From: Adineta steineri
Taxonomy: Eukaryota > Rotifera > Eurotatoria > Adinetida > Adinetidae
Length of the DNA: 64,000 nucleotides
Assembly: GCA_905250115.1 (NCBI GenBank)
Contig: CAJNOI010000229.1
Coordinates: forward strand, 1-64,000
Reading direction: 5' to 3'
Below are positions 34,616-46,715 of the stretch, piece by piece. The translations under genes were made by a program, and so were the position numbers. The notes beneath the pieces are model-generated. The model did no database searches and had not been told where the DNA came from. It was given only the letters and a program-made list of their open reading frames with translations. Position 1 is the stretch's first letter. Every line of letters starts with the position of its first letter.

Positions 34616-35888
34616 CTAAAACACTTTAGATATGATACGTTGTTTTTAATAAAAACGACATCGATTAAATGTTACATAGTAGTATGAAGTTTGATAAAAA
34701 AGTGAAACTTCTTCTTCTCGCAGAAGAAATGAGAGAATAAATGAAATAAGATGCTACTATAGAATAATAAATGCTATTGACAAATTTTAACGGTATTTAT
34801 ATAAAAACATCTGTAATCATATCAAAGAATCCTGTACAAATATTTGATTATTGTTTTATAATCATGAAAGCATAGCAACTGTATAATGAGAATCCAGCTC
34901 ATTATCGTTACTACACAAAACATTTATTCTTTGAAAGAATAGAAATGTATCAGTTACGTCAATTATAAATAGCATCGAGACGATTCTTAACTAAAGAAAT
35001 AATACAAATGGAGATGTTTTGTTATTTGAGAACATATTCATAAGACATATTTTACGACTATCGAACTTTTTCTTTGACTTATATGTGTTTGATAATCATA
35101 TCACATGTATCATATGAATACGTTTTCAAACAGCAAAAAATCTCCGTTTTCATTATTTCTTTAGTTAAAAATCGTAACAACTTTAAAATTTAACATCGTC
35201 TCGACAATATTTATAATTGAAGTAATTGATACATTTCTTTTCTTTAAGAGAATAATTTTTTTGTGTAGTGACAACGATGAAGTAGCTTTTCATTATACAG
35301 TTGCTATGCTTCCATGATTATAAATCAATAATCAAATATTTGTACAAATATCGATAAACTTTGTCAATAACATATATTATTCTATGATAACATCTTACTT
35401 CCTCGTTTCTTCTGCGAGGAACACAAGTTTGTTTTAGGGTGTGGATGAGTGTGAGAATACGAATCAACCAAAGATCAGTGTTCATGCCCACGCCCACAAT
35501 TTCAACGAGAAAATATTCGATCTCACCAATAACTTCATCTCTGTCTTTTTTTGATTATGACTTTTGTCAAAAGAAAATTTCATAAGAAAAAATAAAAAGA
35601 GGAATTGATAAGTATGACGGCATTATACTTTAGGTCTTATGTGAAAGTATCAAGTGGCTCTGATTCAATATTGATTTGTGATTTGTTATTTGTAATATGA
35701 GAAGCCTCTTTTATGAAGATAAAGATAGGAAAACGGAACTGATAAGAGAGCTTAGTGGTTTGTGTGGAAAGTTAAAAAGGTATATATACAATAGAATCTG
35801 ATAGTCGATAGTACATAACGTTAATATAGAAGCTATTCGATACAAGTACAAATTATATTTCATTTCGAAATCGAAAAAATTCATTGAT
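34616..35888. repeat. Large imperfect palindrome (arms about 34703-35050 and 35104-35432)
   Basis: The left arm contains CTCGCAGAAGAAATGAG, TACAAATATTTGATTATTG, ATAATCATGAAAGCATAGC and TTAACTAAAGAAATAAT. The right arm contains the inverse complements in the reverse order (ATTATTTCTTTAGTTAA, GCTATGCTTCCATGATTAT, CAATAATCAAATATTTGTA, TTCTTCTGCGAG). The central loop is about 55 bases. There is no coding capacity. It lies between the 5' ends of the TRPM-like gene and the defensin-like gene. A GTGGG/CACCC element (35437-35500) abuts its right end. Confidence 0.85.
35778..35790 (+). promoter_or_regulatory. Probable TATA box of the defensin-like gene
   Basis: GGTATATATAC lies about 100 bases before the ATG at 35889, a placement compatible with a short 5' UTR. 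It is sequence inspection only. Confidence 0.4.
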
Positions 35889-36178
35889 ATGACTCGTACT
35901 CTCGTTCTTCTCGCTGTCATCGTTCTCATCCTTGGAAATACATTTGGTATGTTAGAAATGATTTTAAGCGCTTGTAAACATAAGCATACTTCTACCTTAT
36001 AGATATGGCTTCGGCTGGTAGCTGCGGATGTCCATGGAATTCAGCGCGTTGTGAGGCCAATTGCATGGGCAAGAATATGGGAGCTATAACTGGTTCATGT
36101 CGAGGAATTGGTTACACATCGTGCAAATGCAAAGTAAATGGAAGCTGGAAATCGATTGCTGGTAAATGCGATAACTAA
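35889..36178 (+). CDS. Secreted defensin-like cysteine-rich peptide (two exons)
   Basis: CDS is join(35889..35946, 36003..36178), 77 aa, with a 56-bp GT/AG intron in phase. Exon 1 is almost entirely a signal peptide (TRTLVLLAVIVLILGNTF). The mature part has eight cysteines in a compact 50-residue domain. It includes C-x3-C (CEANC), G-x-C (GSC) and C-x-C (CKC), the spacing seen in cysteine-stabilised alpha-beta (CS-alpha-beta) defensins. Basic residues predominate. The likely role is extracellular antimicrobial defence; other small disulfide-rich effectors remain possible. An AATAAA follows at about 36232. The gene is too short to show as a single long frame and is easily missed. Confidence 0.75.
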
Positions 36179-36553
36179 ACGCTTTTTTACTTTTCTCTTG
36201 TTAGTCCTCATACCATAATGATTACTTTCCTCAAATAAAGCTATTCCACATGATTTTATTCATAATTAAAAATTTACTTTCTCAATATTTAAGTATCGGA
36301 TATAGAACACAGATACATATCATTAGACCAATAATACAGTGTTCGATTAAAAAAGTATAGGTTGGATGTGATTGTGGGTGAGATAAATAAGATACACCGA
36401 CACCTACACCCGCAAAAGATATTCTTAGGATGTCTTAAAAGAAAAGTTCAGTACTTGGGATTATTGATAGTTCTGCAATTTTACTTAAAAGTAATACAAC
36501 ACTGAAATACAATAGAAAAGGCCTTCGTTTTCACAGCGGAAAATCGTTTTAAT
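36179..36553. other. Spacer with poly(A) signal and a weak hairpin element
   Basis: It contains AAATAAAGC at about 36232, downstream of the defensin-like gene, and a diverged GTGGG/CACCC element at 36360-36414 (ggatgtgattgtgggtga ... acaccgacacctacacccg). No gene is seen. Confidence 0.5.
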
Positions 36554-37429
36554 TTAAGCGTATATTTTATATGTCATATCGAATGGATCATGTAAAATAT
36601 GTTGAAAGAATTCATTCAGATCTTTGTAGATAATCTCTTCGCTGCAACATCGTATTTGAACGTTTCCATTGTCTGGATGTTTTTCTTGCAAATGTTTAAA
36701 CAATAATATTGTTTTGTATTTTTGTTTTTGTGTTGGACATCGTGGACATTTTTTACCTTTCTTTGAACTTTCAAATACTTCTCCAGTTGACGGAAGAATT
36801 AATTTCATTTTCCCCTTCGGACAAAACCTTTGACTACCCTTAACATTTACAGGAACTTTTGACACATCTATAACAGACGTTAGATGTTTTTTTGCTCCTA
36901 AAAGATGTGCACGAAGTCCCTCCGGAGTAAATTGACGTTTGCTATTTACACATTCAGGACATTGATATTTTTGATTTAATACCATACGGATAGAACGAGT
37001 AATTATATTGGGTTTATTTTGTAACATTCCATCAACTAATTTTTGATCATTTTCATCCGAATAATTTTTAATATTACTTCGAGAACCACCTAATAATATT
37101 TCTAATACAGAGCTATTTGTATGTTCAATTTTCTGTAGTGTGATCTCCTTTTTAGGATAATCATATTTTACAGCTTCAATAACTTCTTCATAGACGCAAT
37201 CACCACCGCCAACTATTGTAATGCTACTAAATTCATTTACTAATTTACCAAGAAAATAAATTAACTTTCCATCCGCTGAGTTCTTGCAATTCTTTAAATG
37301 ACTGGGTGCAAGAGTAACATTGTGATATTTTGTTAGTTGTTGTAGTTTCTTGTTGATAATTTCATCGATATTATTCCAAAATAAATACAGTTCACAGTTA
37401 TTTGGAAGTTGATCTACCCAGACAGACAA
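36554..37429 (-). CDS. C2H2-type zinc-finger protein with NYN/PIN-like N-terminus (5' end in gap)
   Basis: The frame encodes about 291 aa. The N-terminal third (ELYLFWNNIDEI, SADGKLIYFLGKLVNEF, ITIVGGGDCVYEEVIEAV) follows the layout of NYN/PIN-like ribonuclease domains, with spaced aspartates after hydrophobic strands; one usual acidic position reads N in FWNNID. Two zinc-finger-like segments follow: CPECVNSKRQFTPEGLRAHL...KKH and CPRCPTQKQKYKTILLFKHL..KH. No ATG opens the frame, and an acceptor (TTTTTAAAG) lies at about 37432, so the first exon or exons are upstream, in or beyond the run of N at 37454. An RNA-binding or RNA-cleaving role is inferred, not shown. Confidence 0.6.
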   Translation of the reverse strand: MSVWVDQLPNNCELYLFWNNIDEIINKKLQQLTKYHNVTLAPSHLKNCKNSADGKLIYFLGKLVNEFSSITIVGGGDCVYEEVIEAVKYDYPKKEITLQKIEHTNSSVLEILLGGSRSNIKNYSDENDQKLVDGMLQNKPNIITRSIRMVLNQKYQCPECVNSKRQFTPEGLRAHLLGAKKHLTSVIDVSKVPVNVKGSQRFCPKGKMKLILPSTGEVFESSKKGKKCPRCPTQKQKYKTILLFKHLQEKHPDNGNVQIRCCSEEIIYKDLNEFFQHILHDPFDMTYKIYA

Positions 37430-37453
37430 AACCTTTAAAAAAACGGCGAAAAA

Positions 37454-37553
37454 NNNNNNNNNNNNNNNNNNNNNNNNNNNNNNNNNNNNNNNNNNNNNNN
37501 NNNNNNNNNNNNNNNNNNNNNNNNNNNNNNNNNNNNNNNNNNNNNNNNNNNNN
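37454..37553. other. Assembly gap (100 N)
   Basis: A run of exactly 100 N, a conventional placeholder size, so the true distance is unknown. It probably hides the 5' end of the zinc-finger gene. Just beyond it (37554-37610), the minus strand has an acceptor-preceded hydrophobic stretch (DITLILIVVIPAALIYHQ) that could be an exon of the same or another gene. Confidence 0.95.
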
Positions 37554-39161
37554 TCTGATGATATATTAGAGCTGCAGGAATAACAACAATTAGAATTAAT
37601 GTAATATCAAACACTAAAAATATTGATAATGAATAAAAAAATAAGTTTTTTTTGAAAGCATATCTTCATAAATATATGGAGTTTAAATATAGAATAATCT
37701 ACATTTTGTTCTATAAGAAGTCAACGCTATAAAGTGTCATTTTCATATTGAGATACCCATTCTATATTTTCAGAAAGAAACATGAAATTGAATAGTACAT
37801 CTTTGACGTCTCGTCAACACGAATATATGCGACATCTTTTGTAAGAAGCTTCTCTTCTGTTCTGTTGTACCGTACTGTGTTATTACTCAATATGAATTTG
37901 TTTCAATTTAATATGTCGTTACGTACAACCAACGTGTGGAGGTCCGAAAGTGATGGTTTATCTATAATTGTCATGTACTGTTATCCTAACCTTACCATCA
38001 TTAACTCATGACTTCCTTTTTTGTAAAAAAAGAAAAGACCTTAGGGTTTTGATGGGTATATTTTCATTTTTGCGTGTTTTTTTTAAACAAAACATACCAA
38101 AAGAAAAAGGAAGAAAAGAAGTGTATTTTTATTTGTTTAAGATTGTATTTGTGCTAGTCATGCATGAATTATGGACAGAATATATCCCACCTATTCAATC
38201 TTAAGTTTGATAATTTGCATATTATGAACTCACTTGATGAACAATTTAATAATTGTTACAAAACTGAAGAGAAAAATTGCTTAATATAAAAGAAATTACT
38301 AATGTATCTGTCTTTCTTAAACAGTATGAGTTCAGTAGTCATGTATACGACGATCTATAATGTTATGTTGATCATGTTTGTCGAGTATAATGGATGCAAA
38401 TTTCTACCCTCAAACACTTTAACACTAGGGTAGCTGTGGTTAAAAGAAAATATCCACACTCACACCCAACGAAATCAGAGAACCGATAGAAAAACAAAAA
38501 GAAAAGTTTTTCCAATGTGAAGTTTTCATTTGTTGTTGTTAATCTATGAATTCCATGTAAAAGTCAAGCTAGATCTGTAATAATCATATCTCTACATTAT
38601 AAAAAATATTCTATAATTTCTATTGTAAAAAATTAAGAAAAAAAATGCACAAATATCTAATAATTTTTTCTTTAGTCAATATATTCTTTCAGAAGAAAAT
38701 AAATACTTTTATACACTGTATCAGCATATTTACAAACGTCAACTTTCAAATATACTTTTATGAGCTTGTACGCTTCGCATGCTATCGATAAAACATGTTC
38801 TGATAAACTCCGCTTGTAGTCAAATATATAAAAACACCTTATCAATTAATGAAAGAATGTTTTGACATGTCCCAATCCATATTAAATTATTGTTTGCCTA
38901 TAATGATTATATAGTATCTATTACACACCATTTTATATCGCCAAACAATCATAAAAAAACCTTGTCTACATTTATTGTGTCTGTTCTGTAATTTTTACAG
39001 CTAACATCATTCGTTTTCCTATTTCTTTAATAAATAGTTGCAACGCTGTGCGAAACTAATAATAAAACAAACGCCTACCCATTTAATCTGGAGAGAAAAC
39101 AACAACACATCATATAACTAACATAACAACTACATAGCACACATTTCAGCAATATTCAACA
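37554..39161. other. Intergenic, no gene recognised apart from a possible TM exon at the gap edge
   Basis: AT-rich. One weak hairpin-family member lies at 38424-38470 (agggtagctgtggtt ... atccacactcacacccaac). The open frame at 37968-38204 has biased low-complexity content and no domain. Confidence 0.4.
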
Positions 39162-41913
39162 ATGGCAAATCAAACTACCGCTACCTTCTTAACATTACCG
39201 GTAGAACTTGTCTACCGGATTCTGGATCATCAATCAGATTTTACAATATTATGCTCAATGAGAAACGTATGTGAACGATTCAACAACATCCTAGACAGTT
39301 ATGATGGATATCAGGTAACCTTCTTTCTATCATCACACTGTAATTTTTATCTATCGGCCTTCAAATTATTTTTCATTCCTACAATTTCTTCCTAAAAAAA
39401 AGTTTTTGTGTCATCACAATATAAAAATAATACATAGATAATCACGAAAGAAAAACTTCTTTTCCTCTTTCTATTCAATCTTTTTTGAATGCTCCGCATT
39501 TTCAATCAAGTATGATGTCAATAACATATAGTATTTAGATCAGAACGAAACAAAAGGATTAATACATTGTAATTTGCTTTAACATGTATGTAGACACGTT
39601 TTTTAAATACTATTTCTATATTAAAATTAGATTTTGAAAGAAATATACGATATATAAACTAGTTTATCTTGTTATAAATAACGTCGTGAAATTTCCCTTG
39701 AGAAATATATCTAACTAATGCTCCTTTGAGAGCATAAGCGACTGTGGATGTGAATCGCCAGAACATTGACCCATAACAGCATCTACGTTCTCCTCCAATC
39801 ACATCCATATCATTAAGGTGCAATATTACTTCTAAGGCAAATGTTTTCCCACAGTAATTATTTTGAAACGCATTTCAACTGAAACAAACTTTCTCAAGGA
39901 AGAATTATAAGGATAATTCATTATCAGACTTAGAAGTCCAGGGCTATTCATAATGGATACTTTTTGTACGACAATTTAGCATTTAATCGCCTTCTACTGA
40001 ATAAAATATTATGAAATAAATTGTTTGACTTTTCGCTTTTGATAACTCAACGTTGTTTCATGCACATAGTCGTATATTGCCATCAAACGCAACAATCACG
40101 ATCAATATATTCCCCCATCAATATAAATCATATGCATGAATCAAACGAAGTTAGATAACACTCAAGGTTTTTGTGAGAGCCATACTTTAGGTCACATCGA
40201 TAGATATGGAAGAAACTCGTCCATCCACCACTCTAAAGAAACTATTCTTGTCATATCTGGAGAACACTAGCACGTGATGTGCCATACTTTATTACGCTCC
40301 AAAACATTAATTCCAGTACTTTGCGCTTTAGGCATATAATCAAACGCTTTACAATTGCTTTTACCCGGAGTAATTTTCACACTATTATTCATTTACCAGA
40401 ATTTTTCCTTCATTCACAAACATTTAAGAATTCTACCAACATATAGGCGAAAAATTTCTATCCATGCGTCACCTTTAGTAACTTTATTTTAATCCAGTTC
40501 TTCATGCGATATTCTTGAGCACTGTATAGAATCTAAAACCCTGGAAATATTCACACTGATATTGATACGATCCTCAACAAAGTCACACCAACATACATTA
40601 CACTGATCTAACAGAAGATAGCAGCAACCAATAATTCTCTTCATTCATCTGTACTATATCTATATCTGCACTTTTTTACCTAGGCACTCACCACACTAGA
40701 CCTCCAAGGTAAACAAATCGGGCCTGTTGAAGCAATGCATTTGGCTAATGGATTACGACATAACACAGTAATTATCATTTATTCGTCATTTATAGCACAT
40801 CTTTATCTGCACTGTTTCATCTAGACACTCACCATATTAGATCTAGGAAGCAATAAAATCGGACCTGTTGGAGCAAAACATTTGACTGATGGACTACGGC
40901 ATAACACAGTAATTACCATTCTCTCTTGGTATAAACTATGTCTTCACCGGCACGTTTTCACCAACCCACTCACCATATTAGATCTCAGATCGAATGGTAT
41001 CGGAGCTATTGGAGTAAAACATGTGGCTGATGTATTACGACATAGCACAGTAATTATCACTTTCTCTTCATCTATACCATGTCTTTACCTGCACTTTTTC
41101 ATCTAGACACTCGCAACACTAAATCTCAGATGGAATCAAATTGGAGCTGTTGGAGCAAAATATTTGGCTAATGGACTACGGCATAACACAGTAATTACCA
41201 TTCTCTCTTCATCTATACCATTTCTTAACCAGCGCTTTTCCATTTAGACACTCACCACACTAAATCTTGAAAGTAATGACATCGGAGCTGTTGGAGCAAA
41301 ACATTTGGTTAATGGACTACGACATAACACAGTAATTAGCATTCTCTCTTCATCTATACTATGTCTCTCCCTGCACTTTTTCATCTAGACACTCATCACA
41401 CTAAATCTTGAAAATAATCAAATCAAAGCTGCTGGAGTACAATATTTGGCTGACGTATTACGACATAACACAGTAATAAGTATTTTCTCTTCATCTGTAC
41501 CATGTCTTCACTTGCTCTTCTTCATCTAGACACTCACAACACTAAATCTGGGATGGAATCGAATCGGAGCTGTTGGAGCAAAACATTTGGCTGATGGACT
41601 ACGGCATAACACAGTAATTACCATTCTCTCTTCATCTATACTATGTCTTCACCGGCACGTTTTCACCAACCCACTCACCATATTAGATCTCAGATCGAAT
41701 GGTATCGGAGCTATTGGAGTAAAACATGTGGCTGATGTATTACGACATAACACAGTAATTATCATTCTCTCCTACTATATACTATGTCTTTACTTGCACA
41801 TTCTCATCTAGACACTCATCGCACTAGATGTCACAGATAATCAAATTGGATACGATATGAAACGTGAAATCAATGAATATGTTGCACGTAATGAAAGAGC
41901 TAGAAAACTATGA
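39162..41913 (+). CDS. F-box / leucine-rich-repeat protein with one LRR per exon
   Basis: Exon 1 (39162-39314) encodes an F-box-like start (TLPVELVYRILDHQSDFTIL). Nine LRR exons follow at 40684, 40825, 40966, 41107, 41248, 41389, 41530, 41671 and 41812. Each is 84 bp (28 aa, ribonuclease-inhibitor type: TLTILDLGSNKIGPVGAKHL), phase 0, and separated by 57-bp introns. The last exon ends in the stop at 41911-41913. Exons 3 and 8 lack the acceptor AG (AAC instead of TAG). F-box/LRR proteins usually recruit substrates to an SCF ubiquitin ligase. The 1.37 kb between 39315 and 40683 shows no exon I can define; either it is a long intron or it hides diverged exons, so continuity is inferred. Confidence 0.65.
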
Positions 41914-44900
41914 AAGTTAATACCGAATATATTTCGATAGCGGACATGAAACTAATGATGATGATGATTATTTTTTTCTTGTAATGTACTCATCATGAAC
42001 ACCATAAATAAAACTGCTTGTTTTCCATCTTAATCTGTATCGTGGTGATGATATTTGCTTAGAGCTTTTGCTATGATGGGAAGGAAATTTTGCAAAAGAA
42101 AACAATGAAGCTTGAGGGTGTGTATGGTGCGAATACTGTATTCACCTAGCACTCATACCCATACTCTGATCTAAATAATAACAGCTATACAAGTGTTGCA
42201 TAATAATACTTATAACACAGTCTATGACGTTTATAACTGATTTTTCTCGAATACAGTTAGACCGAGTATGTAGATTACATAGCATACAACTCTAAAATAT
42301 TGAAATTCATTGTGTACTAAAGACAAAAAGGTTTAATCTTTCTGTTGTCTATGATAGACAGGAATATTTGTAATAGAATGATTATTTGATACGAACTCAA
42401 TTAATAAACGCAGTTCTATTCATTTAAAAAAATCATAATATTTTTTATTAATTAAACAACTTTAGTTTCATTCATAATCATAACTAGATATTCATATATA
42501 CTGTGTAAAACCGCGACTAATTAGTATCAACAATGGACAGGGGTATAAAATAATATTCTTAGAAACATTTAGTAAAAAGATTCTATTGCTTGATCAGCTA
42601 ATAACAAACAAGCGTATCAATGACGTATGTCGTTTGGAGATGAAGATTTCATTAATATGAAGAGATATTCTCAAATTTCACATAATAAAAATATCTCGAT
42701 AATACTAAATCAATATATTCAATGTTTTTTGTATGTTCCAATAAGTGGATATTTATGAATTGTAATAGAGAAGAAAAACATTTGATATAATTAAGAGAAT
42801 CATGTAAATAATCCATCATAACACATCTCTATTGTGTTATATCATCTTTCATCCTTTATATGTTCTGTCAAGAAAAATATTATTTAAACTTATTTATTTC
42901 TAAGAAAAAGCCTCAGTGATGGTAGTGATTTGTCTTTCAGAAGAAACAAGGTATGTATAAAGAGATAAAAGTAAATAGTGAAGTATACGAATTCAACTGT
43001 CAAGTTACACAATACTGATCTGTTTGAGATTCTTACATCAGTTAATACAGTAGATAAAACAATATCAGGATCAATTATTCAGTTTTACAATGAAATAATA
43101 TTTTAATATAAATTATCAATTTAACATCACTTACTCCTTCTTTCTGTATATATAATTATTCTCCTTATAGATAAACTGTTGGAAAAATTATTTAAGTAAT
43201 AAATAAATCAATAAGATATTACGAGCATGTATTGACACGTAAAGTATAACGCAAAAAATACTGACCTTAAATATTTTTTTTAATATTCCAATAATATATA
43301 TTGTTATCGTAAATAAACCATAAGTTTATAGTTGATAAATCTGATAATTAATCAACAAGAATATTCGCGCGTGAACGCAGAAACAAACTATTATGAATGA
43401 AAAGCAACGCAGCTGTTAGAAAAATGAATTCAAATATTTAACGGCAAATATCTTTTTAGACTAGCTAAAATAGACAAAAAGTAACAAATATGTTAAGTTT
43501 TTTTATGATCGGATAAAAGGATAGTTTTCGTAATTTCTCCTTACATTTTTATTAATCTTCAAGAACAAATACGATCATTTATTTGTTTGCATGTGTAAAT
43601 TTTTCTTTAGACAAGATAAAAACAATTGATCTATAATTCTCTAATTTTTCATTGAGATTTCATTAAAAAAAAGTTAATATTTATTTTACTTGTATAAAAA
43701 CATCAATAAGATGGATTGCGAAATATATCGCAAGTTACACTATTTTTTATGAAATAAAAAGTTTAGAGAAAAACAAATCCGATCTTTTATGAAATATCTA
43801 AACTTACTCTGAGTATATTTTATTACGAAAAAATGCATTATTCATTCAATTTGAAAGAGTACTACCGATTTTAACTCTCGTATGAATATGGCTGAATAGG
43901 AAAAAACCTCCGAGCCATAGTCCGATGATGATTGTATATTAGAAGTATTACGCTGAAATGCTACTGCACGTGTTACTAATGTAGTATATGAAAATTATCA
44001 TTTAAGCTCGCTAATTATTATACAGTCTTTCTTATCGATTTAAACAATAAAATAAATACTGATGTTTTTAATCGTTTAGCTTTAACATTTAAAAGAATGT
44101 CATCGAACCATTTTTATTTATATCTGATTATTTAAAATACGATATATAATGAATATATTTTTGTTTTTCATTTTTGCAGGTAATCGAAAGAAAAAGTAAT
44201 GACACATTTCAGACACAAGATATCAATTATCTTCAAATATATAATTGCAACAAATACAAAAGATAATTTCTAGAATCATTTTCTTTTATTCTTTGAGTCT
44301 TTCATACACGTATCCTATCTGTGTCTTTGAAGGAGCGCAAAATCAACTGATAGAAAAGAAAAATAATGGATGATATACATTTTTTTTTTCGTTTCTTTTG
44401 AAGATATATGAGATGATAAGTGATATGAGAATCTTATTGTAAGTTGCAAGTTCGGGAGATATATACGATCATATTTAAGTGTTTGTAAAAGTCTTACAAA
44501 TATTAATAAGTCAAGGAAGTAAACAAAGAAAAAATATCATATCACATTATGACTTGAAGTTTTTGATTATCTTGATCGGATCATAATAGTGAATTCGCGA
44601 TGATTTTATTCTTTTAACATTATCGTTTTCTTCAACGATTGTGTCAAGAATGATTAGAAAAAAAACATTAGATATTATTACAATGATTTAATGCTTCTTA
44701 TTCTTTTTTTTTCTTCATATTAAACCATTTGTTGATAAGAAAAACGATTGAAACATATACAAAAATTCGACTGATAGCAATAAATTATAATTCAAGTATG
44801 CTAAATCATTATAAAGGTATCTTTTCTATCAGTATATTATACCTTCAATAGTAAACTAAAGAAGAAAAAAAACAACAGTATATTTATTTTTAGAAAGATG

Positions 44901-46160
44901 AGCTGTTTTTCAAGAATTCTAAGTTTTCTGTTTAAGCGTGTAGATGAATATGGCAATATTTCACCTATTTTATGTTATTTCGAATGAATATCAATTTTTT
45001 TTCAAGAAAACATTTCAAATAATTCTGTCATCATGCTAGTTAATCGTTCGAGTGATGAATCAGTTAGCTACGATAATGAAGTATACACAATCAAATGAAA
45101 TGGCAACAAACAGTGTTCATATATAAGATTTGTCGGACAGAACTGACACAGATGTAATAATTGTGAATATTCAGCTATAGTTAAATATCGTTAGTAATCA
45201 ACAAAATGCCATATTTACTGCATACATATCAACATCCACAAGATTATTTTTAACGATAACAAATTTATTCTTTTGAAAGTTATAATAAAACAATTTTTTT
45301 TTCTTGATAATAGTTTTATTTTTATTGTTCTTTTTTTTAATATATATTGCTCCTCAATCGTATCATTTATAAGAAAAAAAGTATGAAGATTTGCGAAGAA
45401 GTTATACCTCCACATAATCTCTTCTTCTTTAAAAATCGTATAATACCAAATAATAATTGTATGAATGATCTATATATAGAGAGAGAGAAATGGCATCAAA
45501 CTTTTTATGATTTTTTTTTATAATTGTTATTGAATATAATTTTTAATACGTCAATTTATCGTTGATTATTCTACGATGAACTGGTGATAGTGGAGTTCAT
45601 ACTCACAAATCCTTCAAAATTCATGTTTTATTAAAATAGAAAAAATTAATTTTATCGATTATTTCTTACTTGCCTACTCGTTCGTTTGCCTTTGTGTTGC
45701 GAATTTATTTTTTTATTATTTTACCCTCAAAAAGATCAAGTGATCATCTAGATTATTCGAATTATATCTGAATCACATGATCGCATTACTCACAAGTGCA
45801 GCGCATAAAATTCTCTTATCATAAAGTAATAACCAATAAAACAGCTAAAAGCATAAAAATAAATTACCTTTTTATACAATAAATCTAAGTCAATTATATC
45901 GTTAAATTGTCAGAAACAAAAAAAAGTTATTAAGACTCCTCATTGAAATCTAATCTTACAATAAATCTTATTCATCTCATATGACATTCTAAGATATTCG
46001 AATCCCTTTATATTTTAAGAATAATAAAATCTGGTCAGCTGAGAGTAATAAAATATAGATAAAAAACTTCGATAACAATCATTACATCAGTTTCTTCAAT
46101 CCTATTTAAACTATGTCGAAAACGACAAATGCATTTCATTTTGTGAATTAACATTCGATC
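41914..46160. other. 4.2 kb AT-rich intergenic region, no gene recognised
   Basis: After the LRR gene, AATAAAAC at 42006 is a likely poly(A) signal, and a hairpin element lies at 42110-42168 (cttgagggtgtgtatgg ... cactcatacccatactctg). From 42.2 to 46.1 kb both strands are dense in stops. I see no domain-bearing frame, no RNA gene and no clear repeat. Confidence 0.5.
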
Positions 46161-46715
46161 ATGTTCATCTCTCTACTTCTTATTACAATAGCATCTATCT
46201 GCTTCAATGAAAATATTAGAAGTGTTGATGCAGCTACAATAGCGGAAAATACAGCTTGGTGTAAAAAGTGGTATGATGCTGAACCGCATCCATCCGTATT
46301 TATGGCACTAACACCAAAATGTCCTTGTCATATGCCTGCACACTTTCCAAGTCAATATAATGATGGTACTCGTATATGGAAAACAGATTCAGGTTGTCAA
46401 GCAAGTAGTCAACCAAATACATGCAGTTATCATAAAGGTGCATGGGGATGTTATCGTTTTGCACCTAAAAGCTCTGGACCTGGTTCTCAATGTTGTTATA
46501 CTAAAGATGGTAAGTATATGGATGATCCATTTGAAGGTGCTGGTACATTAGATCGTGAATGTGCACCTGAAAATTTTTTCAATCTATTTCAATGGCTTGC
46601 ACACAATGATCATGATGTCGTACCTTATGACAAATGTTGTGCAGATTTACCCATGCCAAGAGAAGTTTGTGGATGGTATTATGACAGACGACCATCCATG
46701 GGATGTGTGAATTAA
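46161..46715 (+). CDS. Secreted AMOP-like cysteine-rich protein 1
   Basis: This single-exon frame encodes 184 aa. A signal peptide (FISLLLITIASICF) is followed by a domain with about 16 cysteines. The pattern W..C, then CSYHKGAWGCYRF, GPGSQCCYTKDGKYM, GAGTLDREC, DVVPYDKCC and YYDRRPSMGC matches the AMOP domain (adhesion-associated domain in MUC4 and other proteins). Here it stands alone, without mucin, nidogen or VWD parts. It has a paralogue 4 kb downstream. The role is probably extracellular matrix or adhesion; unknown. Confidence 0.75.
   Translation: MFISLLLITIASICFNENIRSVDAATIAENTAWCKKWYDAEPHPSVFMALTPKCPCHMPAHFPSQYNDGTRIWKTDSGCQASSQPNTCSYHKGAWGCYRFAPKSSGPGSQCCYTKDGKYMDDPFEGAGTLDRECAPENFFNLFQWLAHNDHDVVPYDKCCADLPMPREVCGWYYDRRPSMGCVN

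Noticed and set aside
37968-38204. 78-codon open frame as a gene
   Set aside because: Poly-Lys/Phe composition without recognisable features; probably chance.
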